64,000 nt of DNA from Nocardioidaceae bacterium SCSIO 66511. Lineage in GTDB: Bacteria; Actinomycetota; Actinomycetes; Propionibacteriales; Nocardioidaceae. Positions 52,979 to 61,021 of this stretch are shown in pieces. The translations under genes were made by a program, and so were the position numbers. The stretch spans positions 1,798,001 to 1,862,000 of the forward strand of contig CP095846.1 in the NCBI GenBank assembly GCA_023100825.1. The letters run 5' to 3'. Under the pieces are notes generated by a model. It ran no database searches, was not told the origin of the DNA, and worked only from the letters and a program-made list of their open reading frames with translations. Within the stretch, counting starts at the first letter, position 1; every line of letters begins with the position of its first letter.

Positions 52979-54049
52979 ATGACAGCCGCGAACATCGCCG
53001 ACCGAATCGTTGAGACGGCGGTCGCATCCATGGAAGCGTCGTCGATCGTGATCGGCGTCCGGCTCGGCTGGTGGTCTGCAATCGCCGACGCCGGTGTGCC
53101 AGGCATCGACGCGAACGCACTCGCCAAACGCTCCGGCGCGCATCCGCGTTACGTACGCGAGTGGCTCGAGGCGATGGGCGCCGGAGGCTGGCTCGTCGTC
53201 GTGGCCGACGCCGGGCGGGACGCGCCCGACGACCGTACGTACGCGCTGGCACCAGGAGTCCGCGAGGCGCTCGTCGACACCGAGAGCGACGAGTACCTTG
53301 CGCCCCTGCTGCGCCAGGTCAGCGCCGGCCAGCTCTCGCTGCGCACCCTGGAGCGCGTGTACCAGACCGGTGACGGGTTCGCGTGGGCCGATCACGACCC
53401 CGACATGGTCGTCGCGCAAGGCGATATGAACCGAAATCCGTTGCGCAACGACCTGCCTCGGTGGGTACGCGAGGAGCTGCCCGATGAGGCGGCGGCACTC
53501 GACCGGGGTGCCTGGGTTGCCGACGTCGGGTGCGGGCACGGCTGGGCGTCGATCGGTCTCGCGGAGGCGTACCCGGACGCGACCGTCCACGCGTACGACC
53601 TCGACGAGCCGAGTGTCGCGGCCGCGCGTGCGCACGTTCATGACGCCGGCCTCGACGCCCGGGTCACCGTTCACGGGGAGTCGATCGCGCAGGCGGAGGG
53701 CACGTACCGCCTGATCGTGATGGCGGAGATGCTGCACGACGTACCCGATCCGGTCGGCCTGCTGAAGGCGTGCCGGGAGGCACTCACCGAGGACGGCGTT
53801 GTCTTCGTCGCCGATATGCGGGTGGCCGAGGAGTACGAAGCACCCGCCGAGCTGGTCGAGCGGATGATGTACGGCTTCAGCCTGCTGGTCTGCCTGCCCG
53901 ATGCGATGACGGTACGCCCGTCGGCCGCGACCGGCACCGCGATGCGGCCGGCAATGTTCCGGTCGTACGCACAGCAGGCCGGGTTCACCGACGTACGCGA
54001 GCTTGCGATCGAGCACGACACCTGGCGGTTCTGGCGGCTTGCGGGCTAA
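52979..54049 (+). CDS. SAM-dependent methyltransferase with N-terminal winged helix
   Basis: The 356-residue protein has an N-terminal HTH-like dimerisation domain (residues 20-90; the ALAKRSGAHPRYVREWLEAM helix pair) and a Rossmann methyltransferase domain with motif I VADVGCGHGWASIGLAE and YDLDEPS. This architecture is seen in plant-type O-methyltransferases and in small-molecule methyltransferases of actinobacteria. GGAGGG sits eight bases before ATG 52979; a longer reading frame upstream overlaps miaB. Confidence 0.86.
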   Translation: MTAANIADRIVETAVASMEASSIVIGVRLGWWSAIADAGVPGIDANALAKRSGAHPRYVREWLEAMGAGGWLVVVADAGRDAPDDRTYALAPGVREALVDTESDEYLAPLLRQVSAGQLSLRTLERVYQTGDGFAWADHDPDMVVAQGDMNRNPLRNDLPRWVREELPDEAAALDRGAWVADVGCGHGWASIGLAEAYPDATVHAYDLDEPSVAAARAHVHDAGLDARVTVHGESIAQAEGTYRLIVMAEMLHDVPDPVGLLKACREALTEDGVVFVADMRVAEEYEAPAELVERMMYGFSLLVCLPDAMTVRPSAATGTAMRPAMFRSYAQQAGFTDVRELAIEHDTWRFWRLAG

Positions 54050-54055
54050 CCGACG

Positions 54056-54505
54056 TCAGAAGCCGCTGGACATGATCGCGGGGACGTCGCCGGATGCCAG
54101 CGCGTCGAGCACGTCGCGCTCGTGCGGCGCCATCGGCTCGGGCAGCGCAGCGAGCGGCCACCACCGCATGTCGGCGCACTTCTCGGGCTCCCGGATCGAG
54201 GGGCTGCCTTTCCAGACGGTTGCGGCGAAGAAGAAGTCGCAACGCTGCTCGATCGGGCCGCCCCCGCGCAGCGTCCGGTGCACGGTGGTCAACGCGAGCA
54301 GGTCTGCGGCGTCGACGCGTACGCCAGCCTCCTCGTACGACTCGCGTACCGCCGCGGCGTACACCGACTCTTCCGGCTCGACGTGTCCGGCGAGCAGCGC
54401 CCAGTGTCCGTCGCGGTATCCGGTGTTCTGCCGTAGGTGAAGGAGCACCTCGTCGCCGCGACGAAGGGCGACGTACGCGGCCGGAGTCAGGCTGAAGTCG
54501 GGCAC
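54056..54505 (-). CDS. Nudix hydrolase
   Basis: The 149-residue protein has a complete Nudix box GHVEPEESVYAAAVRESYEEAGV (G-x5-E-x7-REUxEExGU; read as G then E, R-E-x2-E-E-x-G). It hydrolyses nucleoside diphosphates linked to another group; the substrate is not predictable. Start GTG 54505 is leaderless-like (TAGGGT ends seven bases upstream). It is convergent with the methyltransferase, six bases apart. Confidence 0.9.
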   Translation of the reverse strand: MPDFSLTPAAYVALRRGDEVLLHLRQNTGYRDGHWALLAGHVEPEESVYAAAVRESYEEAGVRVDAADLLALTTVHRTLRGGGPIEQRCDFFFAATVWKGSPSIREPEKCADMRWWPLAALPEPMAPHERDVLDALASGDVPAIMSSGF

Positions 54506-54512
54506 GTGCGCG

Positions 54513-54540
54513 ACCCTACCGACGAGCGGCGGACTACGGT
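54513..54540. promoter_or_regulatory. Divergent leaderless promoters of the Nudix and LigB-like genes
   Basis: TAGGGT on the minus strand (54513-54518) ends seven bases before GTG 54505; TACGGT on the plus strand (54535-54540) ends six bases before GTG 54547. The start codons are only 41 bases apart, so both promoters share their upstream region. Confidence 0.55.
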
Positions 54541-54546
54541 CGAGGT

Positions 54547-55218
54547 GTGCGCATCGCCTTCTGCCCTCATCCGCCGGTCCTCGTGCCGGCGGTCGCCCAG
54601 GGCGCGTCCGCTGAGGTGGCCGACCTACGTACGGCCTGCGACGCGGTCGTCCGAGCGCTGATCGCAGGTGACTCCGTCAAGCGGGTGACGGTCGTCGGAT
54701 CGGGGCACGCGTCGGGCAGGTGGGACGAGAGCGCGGGTGGAACCCTCGCCGGCTACGGCGTCGACGTCGGCGCGGGAGGTACGAAAGCCGCACTGCCGCT
54801 GTCCTTGACGATCGGCGCCTGGCTGCTCGACCGTGCAGGCTGGGAGGGCGGCCGTACGTACGTCGCGACCGCAGCTGACGAACCGGTCGACGTAAGCGGT
54901 GCGGTGCTCGTGATGGCCGACGGCACGGCGAAACGCGGTGAGAACGCACCGGGGCACGTCGACGACCGGGCGCCGATCTTCGACAAGGCGATTGCGCAGG
55001 CGCTTGCCAGCGGTGACGCCGATGCGCTCGGCAACCTCGACCCCGCTCTCGGCGAACAGCTGTGGGCGGCAGGTGTACCGGCACTGCGGGCAGTCGGGCG
55101 GCAGATCGTGGCAGCTGGCTCGCGGGTCATCGACGCGCGGCTGACCTACGACGATGCGCCGTACGGCGTCGGCTACTTCGTGGCCGAGTGGACGCTGTCC
55201 GAAATGGCTGGCCAATAA
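54547..55218 (+). CDS. LigB-like (class III extradiol dioxygenase-fold) protein
   Basis: The 223-residue protein begins IAFCPHPPVLVPAVAQG, contains VVGSGHASG and ends DDAPYGVGYFVAEW. This is the conserved actinobacterial protein between miaB and miaA (the Rv2728c type), built on the LigB fold. The HPPVLVP histidine is one metal ligand of the fold; the rest are not clear, so activity is doubtful. Leaderless-type GTG. Confidence 0.82.
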   Translation: MRIAFCPHPPVLVPAVAQGASAEVADLRTACDAVVRALIAGDSVKRVTVVGSGHASGRWDESAGGTLAGYGVDVGAGGTKAALPLSLTIGAWLLDRAGWEGGRTYVATAADEPVDVSGAVLVMADGTAKRGENAPGHVDDRAPIFDKAIAQALASGDADALGNLDPALGEQLWAAGVPALRAVGRQIVAAGSRVIDARLTYDDAPYGVGYFVAEWTLSEMAGQ

Positions 55219-55219
55219 A

Positions 55220-55238
55220 AGCACGATCGTGCTACCTT
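55220..55238 (+). promoter_or_regulatory. Operator palindrome and -10 box of the TetR/hydrolase operon
   Basis: AGCACGATCGTGCT (55220-55233) is a perfect 14-bp palindrome whose last base is the T of the -10 box TACCTT (55233-55238). That box ends six bases before ATG 55245. A repressor bound here would cover the promoter, which is expected for TetR autoregulation. Confidence 0.75.
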
Positions 55239-55244
55239 CGGGAA

Positions 55245-55844
55245 ATGTCGTTGACCAAAGGCGAGTCGACGCGCCTGGCCATCCTCGACGAGGCGCTGCA
55301 GCTGACCTCGCGCACAGGCGTGACCTCGCTGAGCATCGGCGGGCTCGCTCGCGAGACGGGCATGAGCAAGAGCGGGCTGTTCGCGCACTTCCGGTCCAAG
55401 GAGGAGCTCCAGCTCCAAGTCGTCGGCCGAGCCCGCGATCGCTTCGTCGACACGGTCGTACGCCCGGCCCTGGCGGCGCCGCGCGGTGAGAGCAGGGTGC
55501 GGGCGCTGTTCGACGGCTGGGCCCGATGGGAGCGCGAGGCTTTCGACGGCGGTTGCATCTTCGTGACGCTGGCCGCCGAGCTCGACAATCGACCGGGTCC
55601 GGTCCGCGACGCGCTGGTCGCCAGTGAGCGCGACTGGCTCGAGCTGCTCGCCTCGACGGCCGCGACGGCCGTCTCCGAGGGTCACTTCCGCTCCGACCTC
55701 GACACCGCACAGTTCGCCTTCGAGGTGCACGGCATCATGCTCGCCAACCACCATGCGAACCGGTTGATGGACGACTCGAACGGCCCGACACGTGGGCGCA
55801 TCGCCTTCGACTCCGTCGTCGCTTCGGCCCGGCGTACCGACTGA
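55245..55844 (+). CDS. TetR family transcriptional regulator
   Basis: The 199-residue protein has a TetR HTH at about residues 10-55 (LSIGGLARETGMSKSGLFAHFRSKEEL) and a helical ligand domain. Start ATG 55245 gives MSLTKGESTR and is leaderless-like. It lies 24 bases before an alpha/beta hydrolase gene, so the two probably form an operon controlled by the palindrome at 55220. Confidence 0.9.
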   Translation: MSLTKGESTRLAILDEALQLTSRTGVTSLSIGGLARETGMSKSGLFAHFRSKEELQLQVVGRARDRFVDTVVRPALAAPRGESRVRALFDGWARWEREAFDGGCIFVTLAAELDNRPGPVRDALVASERDWLELLASTAATAVSEGHFRSDLDTAQFAFEVHGIMLANHHANRLMDDSNGPTRGRIAFDSVVASARRTD

Positions 55845-55868
55845 ACAGATCTATCCAAAGGGGGAAAC

Positions 55869-56774
55869 ATGAGCAAGTTCCGATTAAAAAAAAGCACGAT
55901 CGGTCGCATTCGGCTCAGGGTAGTTCGCGCGGGGTTCCGCGCGGCAGAGGTGATCGCGCCGGCCATCGGGTCCAAGGTCGCGGCCTCGCTGTGGTTCAAG
56001 ACGCCGAGGCAGCCGCCTGCGGTAGCGGTCCCGGACGGCGGCGTGGCCTTCGAGGTCGAATCGATGGGCAGCATTGTGCGCGGCACGCACTGGGGGAGCG
56101 GACCGGTCGTCTATCTCCTGCACGGCTGGGGCGGACGCGGTGACCAGTTGGCGAGCTTCGTAGAGCCGCTGCGCGCAACCGGTCATCGGGTTGTGATGTT
56201 CGATGCGTTGAGCCACGGCAGCTCGGAGCCCGGGCCGTCCGGCCCGGGGCGAGCACACGCCGTCGAGTTCGGACGCGCGCTCGATGACGTTGCCGCGAGG
56301 TTCGGCCCGGCACGCGCTGTCGTGGCACATTCGATGGGTTCCGTACCGGTCCTTCTCGCTTTGCGGGACGGCTGGATCGGCGTCGACCGCCTCGTGTTCA
56401 TCTCGCCGATGAACGACCTCGCGACCTACTTCGACAGGTTCGGCGCGACTGTCGGCTTCGGCCCACGTATACGTCGCGGCCTGGACGACCAGACGCGGCG
56501 GCGCACGGGCTACCCGGTGGACGAGTTCGAGCTTCCCCGGCTGATGGCCGAGCTCGACGAAAGGCCGCCGACGCTGTTCGTACACGACCGAGGCGACCGG
56601 GAGACGTCACATGCCGCGAGCGCGGCCGTCGCCGAGGGCATGGCCGGCGCCAGCATGCTGAGCACCGACGGGCTCGGGCACAACCGGATCCTGCGCAACG
56701 CCGAAGTCGTCGACGCCGCGGTGCGATACGTACGCGCGGCGGCCGATCCCGACGGCCGCGAGTACGCCGCGTAG
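55869..56774 (+). CDS. Alpha/beta hydrolase
   Basis: The 301-residue protein has the oxyanion motif LLHGWGGRGDQ (residues 83-93), nucleophile S155 in VAHSMGSVP, an acid in HDRGDRE and the histidine in GLGHNRIL. The first 45 residues are basic and amphipathic, perhaps a membrane association. Start ATG 55869 has a GGGGG tract four bases upstream. Its early codons include an A8 run and a second AGCACGATCG half-site. Likely an esterase induced with the TetR. Confidence 0.88.
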   Translation: MSKFRLKKSTIGRIRLRVVRAGFRAAEVIAPAIGSKVAASLWFKTPRQPPAVAVPDGGVAFEVESMGSIVRGTHWGSGPVVYLLHGWGGRGDQLASFVEPLRATGHRVVMFDALSHGSSEPGPSGPGRAHAVEFGRALDDVAARFGPARAVVAHSMGSVPVLLALRDGWIGVDRLVFISPMNDLATYFDRFGATVGFGPRIRRGLDDQTRRRTGYPVDEFELPRLMAELDERPPTLFVHDRGDRETSHAASAAVAEGMAGASMLSTDGLGHNRILRNAEVVDAAVRYVRAAADPDGREYAA

Positions 56775-56779
56775 GTCGC

Positions 56780-57070
56780 TCAGGCCGGTTTGTCGCCTTC
56801 GCCTTCTGCGTTGGGCGGCTCATCGGCCTCGGGTGTCGCTGCGTCGCCGCCGCCGTCGTCGCCGGACTGGCCGACCTTGTCGACGCCTTCCTTGGCCTTA
56901 TCGGTCGCCTTGTCGATCTTGTCCTCGAAGCGCCCGCCGGTGACCTTGTTCACCGCGTCGCCGGCCTTGTCGAGGCCCTGACCGATCTTGTCGCCGTGCT
57001 CGTTCGCGAGCTCACCGGCTTTGTGCTTGAGGTCTCCGCTCTTGCCGCGGAGCTTGTCGAGCCAACCCAT
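56780..57070 (-). CDS. MT0933-like antitoxin-family protein, copy 1
   Basis: The 96-residue hydrophilic protein has the repeating pattern KAGELANEHGDKIGQGLDKAGD and a TGGRFEDKID segment, typical of the MT0933/Rv0909 family annotated as antitoxins, then an acidic tail. Start ATG 57070 is preceded by GGAGGG. No toxin gene is next to it. Paralogue at 57177. Confidence 0.8.
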   Translation of the reverse strand: MGWLDKLRGKSGDLKHKAGELANEHGDKIGQGLDKAGDAVNKVTGGRFEDKIDKATDKAKEGVDKVGQSGDDGGGDAATPEADEPPNAEGEGDKPA

Positions 57071-57126
57071 CGTGCCCTCCCGGGGTGCGGATCCTGATTT
57101 CACGACACTAGTCGATCCGGACCGCA

Positions 57127-57157
57127 GGTGCCGGAGTGCAGGTAACACTCCGGCACC
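57127..57157. terminator. Hairpin between the MT0933-like genes
   Basis: Perfect 12-bp arms 57127-57138 (GGTGCCGGAGTG) and 57146-57157 with a 7-base loop. It lies 19 bases after the stop of the upstream copy 2 in the direction of transcription, so it separates the two paralogues into individual transcripts. Confidence 0.8.
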
Positions 57158-57176
57158 CACGTGCCTGCCCTAGAGG

Positions 57177-57389
57177 TCAGGCGTTGCTCTGATCGCCGCC
57201 CGACTCGTCGGCCTGCTTGTCGATGAAGTCCTTGGCGGTGTCCTTGCCGGACTCGATCTTGTCGTCGAACTTGCCGCCGGTCAGGTCGCTCGCCTTGTCG
57301 GCGGCCTTGTCGAGACCCTCTTCGATCTTGTCGCCGTGCTCGCTCGCTGCGTCGCCGGCCTTGTCCTTGAACTTGTCGAACATTCCCAT
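57177..57389 (-). CDS. MT0933-like antitoxin-family protein, copy 2
   Basis: The 70-residue protein shares ASEHGDKIEEGLDKAADKAS and TGGKFDDKIESG with copy 1 and has a shorter tail. It may be helical and nucleic-acid or membrane binding; the antitoxin label comes from the family name only. Start ATG 57389; another ATG six bases later is possible. Confidence 0.8.
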   Translation of the reverse strand: MGMFDKFKDKAGDAASEHGDKIEEGLDKAADKASDLTGGKFDDKIESGKDTAKDFIDKQADESGGDQSNA

Positions 57390-57463
57390 TGGTGCCCCAA
57401 TCCCTTCGTGAGGAAGCCCGAGTGGCCCCATTCCCCATTACGTTAACTGCCAGAATGTGGGCT

Positions 57464-58381
57464 GTGAACCGTTCAGCGCGTCCGGGTCGCGTGGTGGCCG
57501 TCGTCGGGCCGACCGCCGCGGGCAAGTCCGATCTCTCTGTCGCGCTCGCTCGCCGCATCGGTGGCGAGGTGGTCAATGCCGACTCGATGCAGCTCTACCG
57601 CGGGATGGACATCGGCACCGCCAAGCTCCCGCCCGATGAGCGACAGGGGATTCCACATCACCTGCTCGACGTACTCGACGTACGCGAGCCGGCGACCGTC
57701 GCGGAGTTCCAGGGCTGGGCTCGCGCAGCGATCGCCGACTGCGTCGCGCGAGGCGTGACGCCGATTCTGGTCGGTGGATCTGCGCTCTACGTACGGGCGG
57801 TTCTCGACGACTTCGAGTTCCCGGGCGCTGACCCGGACGTACGTGCCCGGTTGGAGCGTGAGCTCGATCGTGACGGGTCCGCGGCGCTGCATGCGCGGCT
57901 GGCCGAGCGGGATCCGGTCGCGGCCGGGAACATCCTGGTGTCGAACGGCCGGCGGATCGTACGGGCGCTCGAGGTCATCGAGATCACCGGCGAGCCGTTC
58001 AGCGCGACGCTGCCGAGCCAAACGTACGTCTACGACGATGTGGTCGTCCTCGGGATCGACGTGCCGCGCGACGTGCTGGCCGGACGCATCGAGCGACGCG
58101 TCGACCGCATGTGGCACGCCGGTCTCGTCGACGAGGTACGTGGCCTCGACGGGCTGCGGGAGGGACGTACGGCGAGCCGGGCGCTCGGATACGCACAGGT
58201 GTTGGCGTACCTCGCCGGCGAGTGCACCGAGGAGGAGGCCAAGGACCTGACCGTCCGGCGTACCCGCCAGTTCGCCCGGCGCCAGGACGCGTGGTTCCGC
58301 AAGGATCCCCGGATCCGATGGCTTTCGTACGACGACGTCGACCTGGTCGACCACGCCGTGCGACTGCTCGACACCAGATAG
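57464..58381 (+). CDS. miaA: tRNA dimethylallyltransferase MiaA
   Basis: Adds dimethylallyl to A37 of tRNAs reading UNN codons, making the substrate of MiaB. It has 305 residues with the P-loop GPTAAGKS (15-22), the DSMQLYRGMDIGTAK substrate motif and the (R)RTRQFARRQDAWFR segment. GTG 57464 is chosen because CAGAAT (57451-57456) ends seven bases upstream; ATG 57455 inside that box would be the alternative. Confidence 0.95.
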   Translation: MNRSARPGRVVAVVGPTAAGKSDLSVALARRIGGEVVNADSMQLYRGMDIGTAKLPPDERQGIPHHLLDVLDVREPATVAEFQGWARAAIADCVARGVTPILVGGSALYVRAVLDDFEFPGADPDVRARLERELDRDGSAALHARLAERDPVAAGNILVSNGRRIVRALEVIEITGEPFSATLPSQTYVYDDVVVLGIDVPRDVLAGRIERRVDRMWHAGLVDEVRGLDGLREGRTASRALGYAQVLAYLAGECTEEEAKDLTVRRTRQFARRQDAWFRKDPRIRWLSYDDVDLVDHAVRLLDTR

Positions 58382-58390
58382 CCTTTCGCC

Positions 58391-58909
58391 ATGACGCATG
58401 CGAAGACAGTCGACTGCGACGGTGGTTTGCTGATCGGGCACGACGGGTCGGAGTTCTCCGACGCCGCGCTGTCCTGGACGCTCGATCTTGCCGAGCGGCT
58501 CGGCACCCACGTGACGGTGGTCCGGGCGTGGGTGCTCACGACGGCCCCGCGGCCGAAGACCTGGAGCCCCGGCTACATGCCGCCGCTCGTCGACTTCGAG
58601 GAGGCGACGGTCGAGAAGCTGACGGCCGGTGTCGCCCACCTCGTCGCCGAGCATCCCGACGTACGGGTGTCGCATCAGGCGGTGCACGGGCGTCCCGCAT
58701 CGATCCTGGTCGAGGGATCCGAGCGAGCAGACATGCTCGTTGTGGGGCCGCGCGGCCTCGGCGGGTTCCGCGGCCTGGTACTCGGATCGGTCAGCGAGCA
58801 GTGCGTACGCCATGCGAAGTGCCCGGTCGTGGTCGTACACGACCGTGGCGAGCCCAAGACGCCGGCCGCCGGTCTCGCCCTCGACGACAGCCTCACGCCC
58901 GACGACTGA
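58391..58909 (+). CDS. Universal stress protein (UspA family)
   Basis: The 172-residue single-domain protein has the ATP-binding motif G-x2-G-x9-G-(S/T) in VGPRGLGGFRGLVLGSVSEQC and an early LIGHDGSE aspartate. TAGCCT (58379-58384) ends six bases before ATG 58391 and its first three bases are the miaA stop codon, so the promoter is carved out of the miaA end. Such proteins bind ATP during starvation or hypoxia. Confidence 0.9.
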   Translation: MTHAKTVDCDGGLLIGHDGSEFSDAALSWTLDLAERLGTHVTVVRAWVLTTAPRPKTWSPGYMPPLVDFEEATVEKLTAGVAHLVAEHPDVRVSHQAVHGRPASILVEGSERADMLVVGPRGLGGFRGLVLGSVSEQCVRHAKCPVVVVHDRGEPKTPAAGLALDDSLTPDD

Positions 58910-58932
58910 GTCTGTCCAGGGCGACTGCAGGG

Positions 58933-59100
58933 CTAGTGCCCTGCGTTTGAAGTACCTTGACGTCTTTCGCCGCCCAGGCGGCGCCCCGCGGCGTCCTCAT
59001 CGTCGGAAATAGGACCGACTATGCCCGTCCTCCTCGTCCTTGCGGATGCATCCACCTGGACGACGCCTTCCGTAAAGCCACTTCAAACGCAGGGCACTAG
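58933..59100. mobile_element. 168-bp MITE-like element with perfect terminal inverted repeats
   Basis: Perfect 21-bp inverted repeats (58933-58953 and 59080-59100) enclose 126 non-coding bases. The outermost four bases are CTAG on both sides; CTAG is its own complement, so this is consistent with a 4-bp target duplication flanking a 17-bp inverted repeat. Inside are a CGCCGCC/GGCGGCG hairpin (58968-58983) and a GTCGG/CCGAC hairpin. No transposase is present. It lies 23 bases after the usp stop. Confidence 0.8.
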
Positions 59101-59154
59101 GCACGCGACCCCACCATGTAGTACCCATGGGGGACCACCGACGCTGGGAGCCCC

Positions 59155-60999
59155 ATGCCGAAACGTGCAATGACCGCAGCCATCGCGCTGACCTCTGCCG
59201 CCGCGCTTGCGACGGTCTCCGCCCCTCTGGCGGTCGCCGGGCCCGACGACTCGGGCGACGCAGCCGCCGTCCGCAGCAGCAGCCCGCCGAAACCGGGTAA
59301 GCAGCACGTCGCGCGGGGTAGTGGCGGCGCGGTGGCGTCGGTGGACGAGAGCGCGACCCGGATCGGGGTCAAGGTGCTGAAGTCCGGCGGCACAGCCGCC
59401 GACGCGGCGATCGCCACCGCCGCTGCGCTCGGCGTCACCGAACCGTACAGCGCCGGCATCGGCGGAGGCGGTTACTTCGTGCACTACAACGCGAAGACCG
59501 GCAAGGTGCAGACGATCGACGGCCGCGAGACTGCGCCGGCGAAGTTCCCGAACGACGCGTTCATCGACCCCGAGACCGGTGACCCGTACCCGTTCTTCCC
59601 CGACCGGGTGACGAGTGGCGTCTCGGTCGGCACACCGGGCACCCTCGCCACGTGGAAGGCGGCGGCGGACCGTTGGGGCAAGCGGTCGCTCGCGCGCAAC
59701 CTCTCCCCGGCGACGCGGCTTGCCCGCAAGGGATTCAAGATCGATCAGACCTTCTACGACCAGACCGAGGCCAACGCCGAACGCTTCGCCGCGTTCCCCT
59801 CGACCTCGGACCTCTATCTGCCCGGTGGTGAGCCGCCCGCGGTCGGATCGCGGTTCCGCAACCCCGACCTCGCGCGTACGTACCAGCAGATCGCGAAGCA
59901 GGGCCCGAAGGCGTTCTACCGCGGTCCGCTGGCCCGGGAGATCGCGACCACCGTGCAGGAACCGCCCACCTCGGACTCCACCGACCTGCCGGTGCCGGCC
60001 GGCTACATGACGCCGAAGGATCTGCACAACTACGACGTCAAGTGGCAGCAGCCGACGCATCTGAAGTACGAAGGTCTCGACGTCTACGGCATGGCGCCGT
60101 CGTCATCGGGTGGTACGACCGTCGGCGAGGCGCTGAACCTCCTCGAGAACTACAAGCTCGGAAAGGCACGTACGCCTCGGAGCCTGCATCTTTACCTCGA
60201 GGCGTCCGCGACGGCGTTCGCCGACCGGGGCGCGTACGTCGGCGACCCGGCGTTCACCGATGTGCCGACCGACGTGCTCACCAGCCAGAAGTTCGCCGAC
60301 GGACGGGCCTGCACGATCGACCCGAAGCAGGCCGCCGAGAAGCCCGTTGCGGCGGGCGACCTCGACGGTGATCCGTGCGGTGGGGACGCGGCCGCCAAGC
60401 CCGACACCGAGGGCCTGTCGACAACGCACCTCTCGGTGGTCGACAAGTGGGGCAACGCGGTCGCGTACACGCTCACCATCGAGCAGACCGGTGGCTCTGG
60501 CATCGTCGTACCCGACCGGGGATTCCTGCTCAACAACGAGCTGACCGACTTCTCCGCGGAGTACGACGAGGCCGATCCGAACCGCCCGCAGGCGTACGCA
60601 CGGCCGCGCTCCTCGATGTCGCCGACGATGGTGCTCGACGACGGTGAGGTGAAGCTGCTCGTCGGCTCGCCCGGTGGGTCGACGATCATCACGACGGTGC
60701 TGCAGGTGCTGCTGAACCGGCTCGACCTGGGCATGACGCTGCCGCAGGCCGTTGCCGCTCCGCGTGCGTCTCAGCGCAACACCGCCGAGGTGTCCGCCGA
60801 GCCGGAGTTCATCGACACGTACGGCGATGTGCTCGAGCCGTTCGGGCATGTGCTCGTGCCGTCCGGCGACGAGTTCACACCGGACGCGGAGATCGGAGCG
60901 GTCGCGGCGATCGAGGTGCGCCCCGACGGCACCCTGGTCGCAGCGGCAGAGCCGACGCGGCGTGGCGGCGGCACCGCTGGGGTCGTCCGTCCGCGCTGA
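59155..60999 (+). CDS. ggt: Gamma-glutamyltranspeptidase
   Basis: Exported N-terminal-nucleophile hydrolase that cleaves glutathione and other gamma-glutamyl compounds. It has 614 residues with a signal peptide (about 1-28) and a self-cleavage site before T423 (STTHLSVVD), which becomes the nucleophile of the small subunit. The glutamate-binding SPGGS near residue 505 and GGGGYFVH in the large subunit are intact. ATG 59155 has GGGAG four bases upstream. The MITE lies in its upstream region. Confidence 0.95.
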   Translation: MPKRAMTAAIALTSAAALATVSAPLAVAGPDDSGDAAAVRSSSPPKPGKQHVARGSGGAVASVDESATRIGVKVLKSGGTAADAAIATAAALGVTEPYSAGIGGGGYFVHYNAKTGKVQTIDGRETAPAKFPNDAFIDPETGDPYPFFPDRVTSGVSVGTPGTLATWKAAADRWGKRSLARNLSPATRLARKGFKIDQTFYDQTEANAERFAAFPSTSDLYLPGGEPPAVGSRFRNPDLARTYQQIAKQGPKAFYRGPLAREIATTVQEPPTSDSTDLPVPAGYMTPKDLHNYDVKWQQPTHLKYEGLDVYGMAPSSSGGTTVGEALNLLENYKLGKARTPRSLHLYLEASATAFADRGAYVGDPAFTDVPTDVLTSQKFADGRACTIDPKQAAEKPVAAGDLDGDPCGGDAAAKPDTEGLSTTHLSVVDKWGNAVAYTLTIEQTGGSGIVVPDRGFLLNNELTDFSAEYDEADPNRPQAYARPRSSMSPTMVLDDGEVKLLVGSPGGSTIITTVLQVLLNRLDLGMTLPQAVAAPRASQRNTAEVSAEPEFIDTYGDVLEPFGHVLVPSGDEFTPDAEIGAVAAIEVRPDGTLVAAAEPTRRGGGTAGVVRPR

Positions 61000-61009
61000 C
61001 CGGGCGGCG

Positions 61010-61015
61010 TAGCCT
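61010..61015 (+). promoter_or_regulatory. -10 box TAGCCT, leaderless promoter of dapF
   Basis: TAGCCT ends six bases before GTG 61022 in a 22-base gap after ggt. There is no Shine-Dalgarno sequence, so dapF is probably transcribed from its own start codon. Confidence 0.55.
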
Positions 61016-61021
61016 GGCCGG

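Noticed and set aside
58933-59100. Structured RNA or tRNA-like gene in the usp-ggt gap
   Set aside because: The structure is explained by terminal inverted repeats; no tRNA arms or CCA end fit.
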